This document shows positions 63,371-64,000 of a DNA stretch of 64,000 nucleotides, piece by piece; position 1 is the stretch's first letter, and the number at the start of each line of letters is the position of its first letter. The notes below the pieces were generated by a model. The model saw nothing but the letters and a program-made list of their open reading frames with translations. It did not search any database and was not told where the DNA came from. Made by a program: the position numbers and the translations under genes. Source of the stretch: JAXLYX01 sp046351215 (GTDB taxonomy: Bacteria; Myxococcota_A; Polyangia; Polyangiales; Houyiibacteriaceae); assembly GCA_046351215.1 (NCBI GenBank), contig JAXLYX010000005.1:186001-250000 (forward strand). Reading direction: 5' to 3'.

Positions 63371-64000
63371 CACTCCATCTCCTTCACGGCCCCGGGGAGC
63401 CGGGCCTCGAAGACCGCCCCTCCCGTGGGGCGGTTCCCGGCCCGGATGGTGCCCCCGTGCTTCTCGCACACTCGGCGGCACAAGGACAACCCGAGCCCCA
63501 CGCCGCGCGTGCGGGTCGTGAAGAGCGGCTCGAAGAGGCGGGGCATGACCTCGGGGGCGATGCCCGCACCGTCGTCCAGGACACGGAGGACGAGGTCGCG
63601 GCCACGCGCGACGAGCTCCACCGTCACCCCGCGGGGGCCGGTACGGGCCGCCTGGATCGCGTTCGTGACGAGATTGAGGATGAGCTGGCGAATCTGGCTG
63701 GCGTCGACGAGGACCGTCGTCGATCCCTCGAGATCGAAGATCACGCGGACGTCCCGGGAGCCCTCGAGGTCGGCGATCGCGTAGTCGACGAGGGAGGCGA
63801 TGTCGACGGGTCGCCGCTCCGCCGGCCGGTCGCGGGCCATCTCGAGGAGGTCCTGGATGATCGAGCTGCAGAGGGTGACCTGCTGCCCGAGCCTCTCGAT
63901 GTGTCGCCTCGCCTTCGGGTCCTGGGCGACCCGGGTGCCGAGGAGGTGGAGCGAGGTCTCCATCACGGCCAGGGGATTGCGGAGCTCGTGGCCGATGGTC
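63370..64000 (-). CDS. Sensor histidine kinase (partial)
   Basis: The C-terminal 210 residues of a histidine kinase, cut by the right edge, where the coding frame is still open. The phospho-acceptor region near the edge reads GHELRNPLAVME, followed by a helical dimerisation region and the ATPase domain with NLVTNAIQAA, LDDGAGIAPE, FEPLFTTR and GVGLGLSLC. The sensory N terminus is off-window. It is the first gene, as transcribed, of the coupled set with the dual receiver and the hybrid kinase. Confidence 0.92.
   Translation of the reverse strand, partial: TIGHELRNPLAVMETSLHLLGTRVAQDPKARRHIERLGQQVTLCSSIIQDLLEMARDRPAERRPVDIASLVDYAIADLEGSRDVRVIFDLEGSTTVLVDASQIRQLILNLVTNAIQAARTGPRGVTVELVARGRDLVLRVLDDGAGIAPEVMPRLFEPLFTTRTRGVGLGLSLCRRVCEKHGGTIRAGNRPTGGAVFEARLPGAVKEME

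Overview
This is a GC-rich window (about 70% by eye) of ordinary bacterial chromosome with dense, mostly operonic coding. The gene set points to a Gram-negative aerobe or microaerobe of the Myxococcota / former Deltaproteobacteria type. It includes a TolC/HlyD/ABC export system, many TetR repressors, an NtrC-type activator with complex histidine kinases, a Roadblock protein, a long TPR protein, an HTTM protein and a cbb3 oxidase with a fused CcoNO. This placement is an inference from gene content; there is no rRNA or phylogenetic marker analysis behind it.

Region by region. 1-13 kb is mainly housekeeping: accD (cut by the left edge), pgeF, two SCP2-like proteins, a tRNA-Leu whose anticodon reads AAG, a glycine-rich RRM protein with a long structured leader, a Roadblock-aroQ-accB-accC run, a large TPR protein, metF, a rhodanese and pgm. 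13-25.8 kb holds envelope and lipid functions: a polytopic glycosyltransferase-like protein, a nitroreductase, secreted proteins, a coupled CHI-like/lipocalin pair, a PlsC acyltransferase, a TetR-controlled DUF1214 and sulfotransferase-SDR fusion operon, and an HTTM protein with its partner. 25.9-28.7 kb looks like a small tRNA-Gly-bounded insertion: the 3' half of the tRNA is repeated, degenerately, 2.6 kb downstream. Between the copies lies a three-gene overlapping operon of an L,D-transpeptidase and two paralogous orphan membrane-anchored proteins. 28.8-39 kb contains small hypotheticals, a TetR-diiron oxygenase-like operon with a sharp AT-rich operator, an H-NOX/HNOBA histidine kinase nitric oxide sensor pair, an HD hydrolase, an enoyl-reductase-like protein and a CBS-hemerythrin protein. 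39-42.5 kb carries two Rieske oxygenases flanking an extradiol dioxygenase, with a promoter palindrome that fits the KstR consensus of steroid catabolism. 42.5-50.4 kb is a complete cbb3 oxidase and maturation locus. 50.7-53 kb is lon. 53-58.6 kb is an export operon of four overlapping genes plus a hexapeptide acyltransferase, behind a TetR gene with two tandem operators. 58.8-64 kb holds an RpoH-like sigma factor, an NtrC-family regulator and a convergent kinase-receiver-kinase cascade that runs off the right edge.

Working together: the cbb3 oxidase, H-NOX sensor and hemerythrin suggest a lifestyle tuned to low or changing oxygen and NO. The Rieske/extradiol set, sulfotransferase-SDR fusion, SCP2 proteins, nitroreductase, enoyl reductase and several TetR repressors suggest handling of sterol-like or other hydrophobic compounds. 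No CRISPR array, prophage, integrase or intact insertion sequence was seen. Nothing here is an obvious defence system. The most unusual items are the tRNA-Gly half-repeat with its orphan operon, the sulfotransferase-SDR fusion locus, the KstR-type site and the tRNA-Leu with A34.
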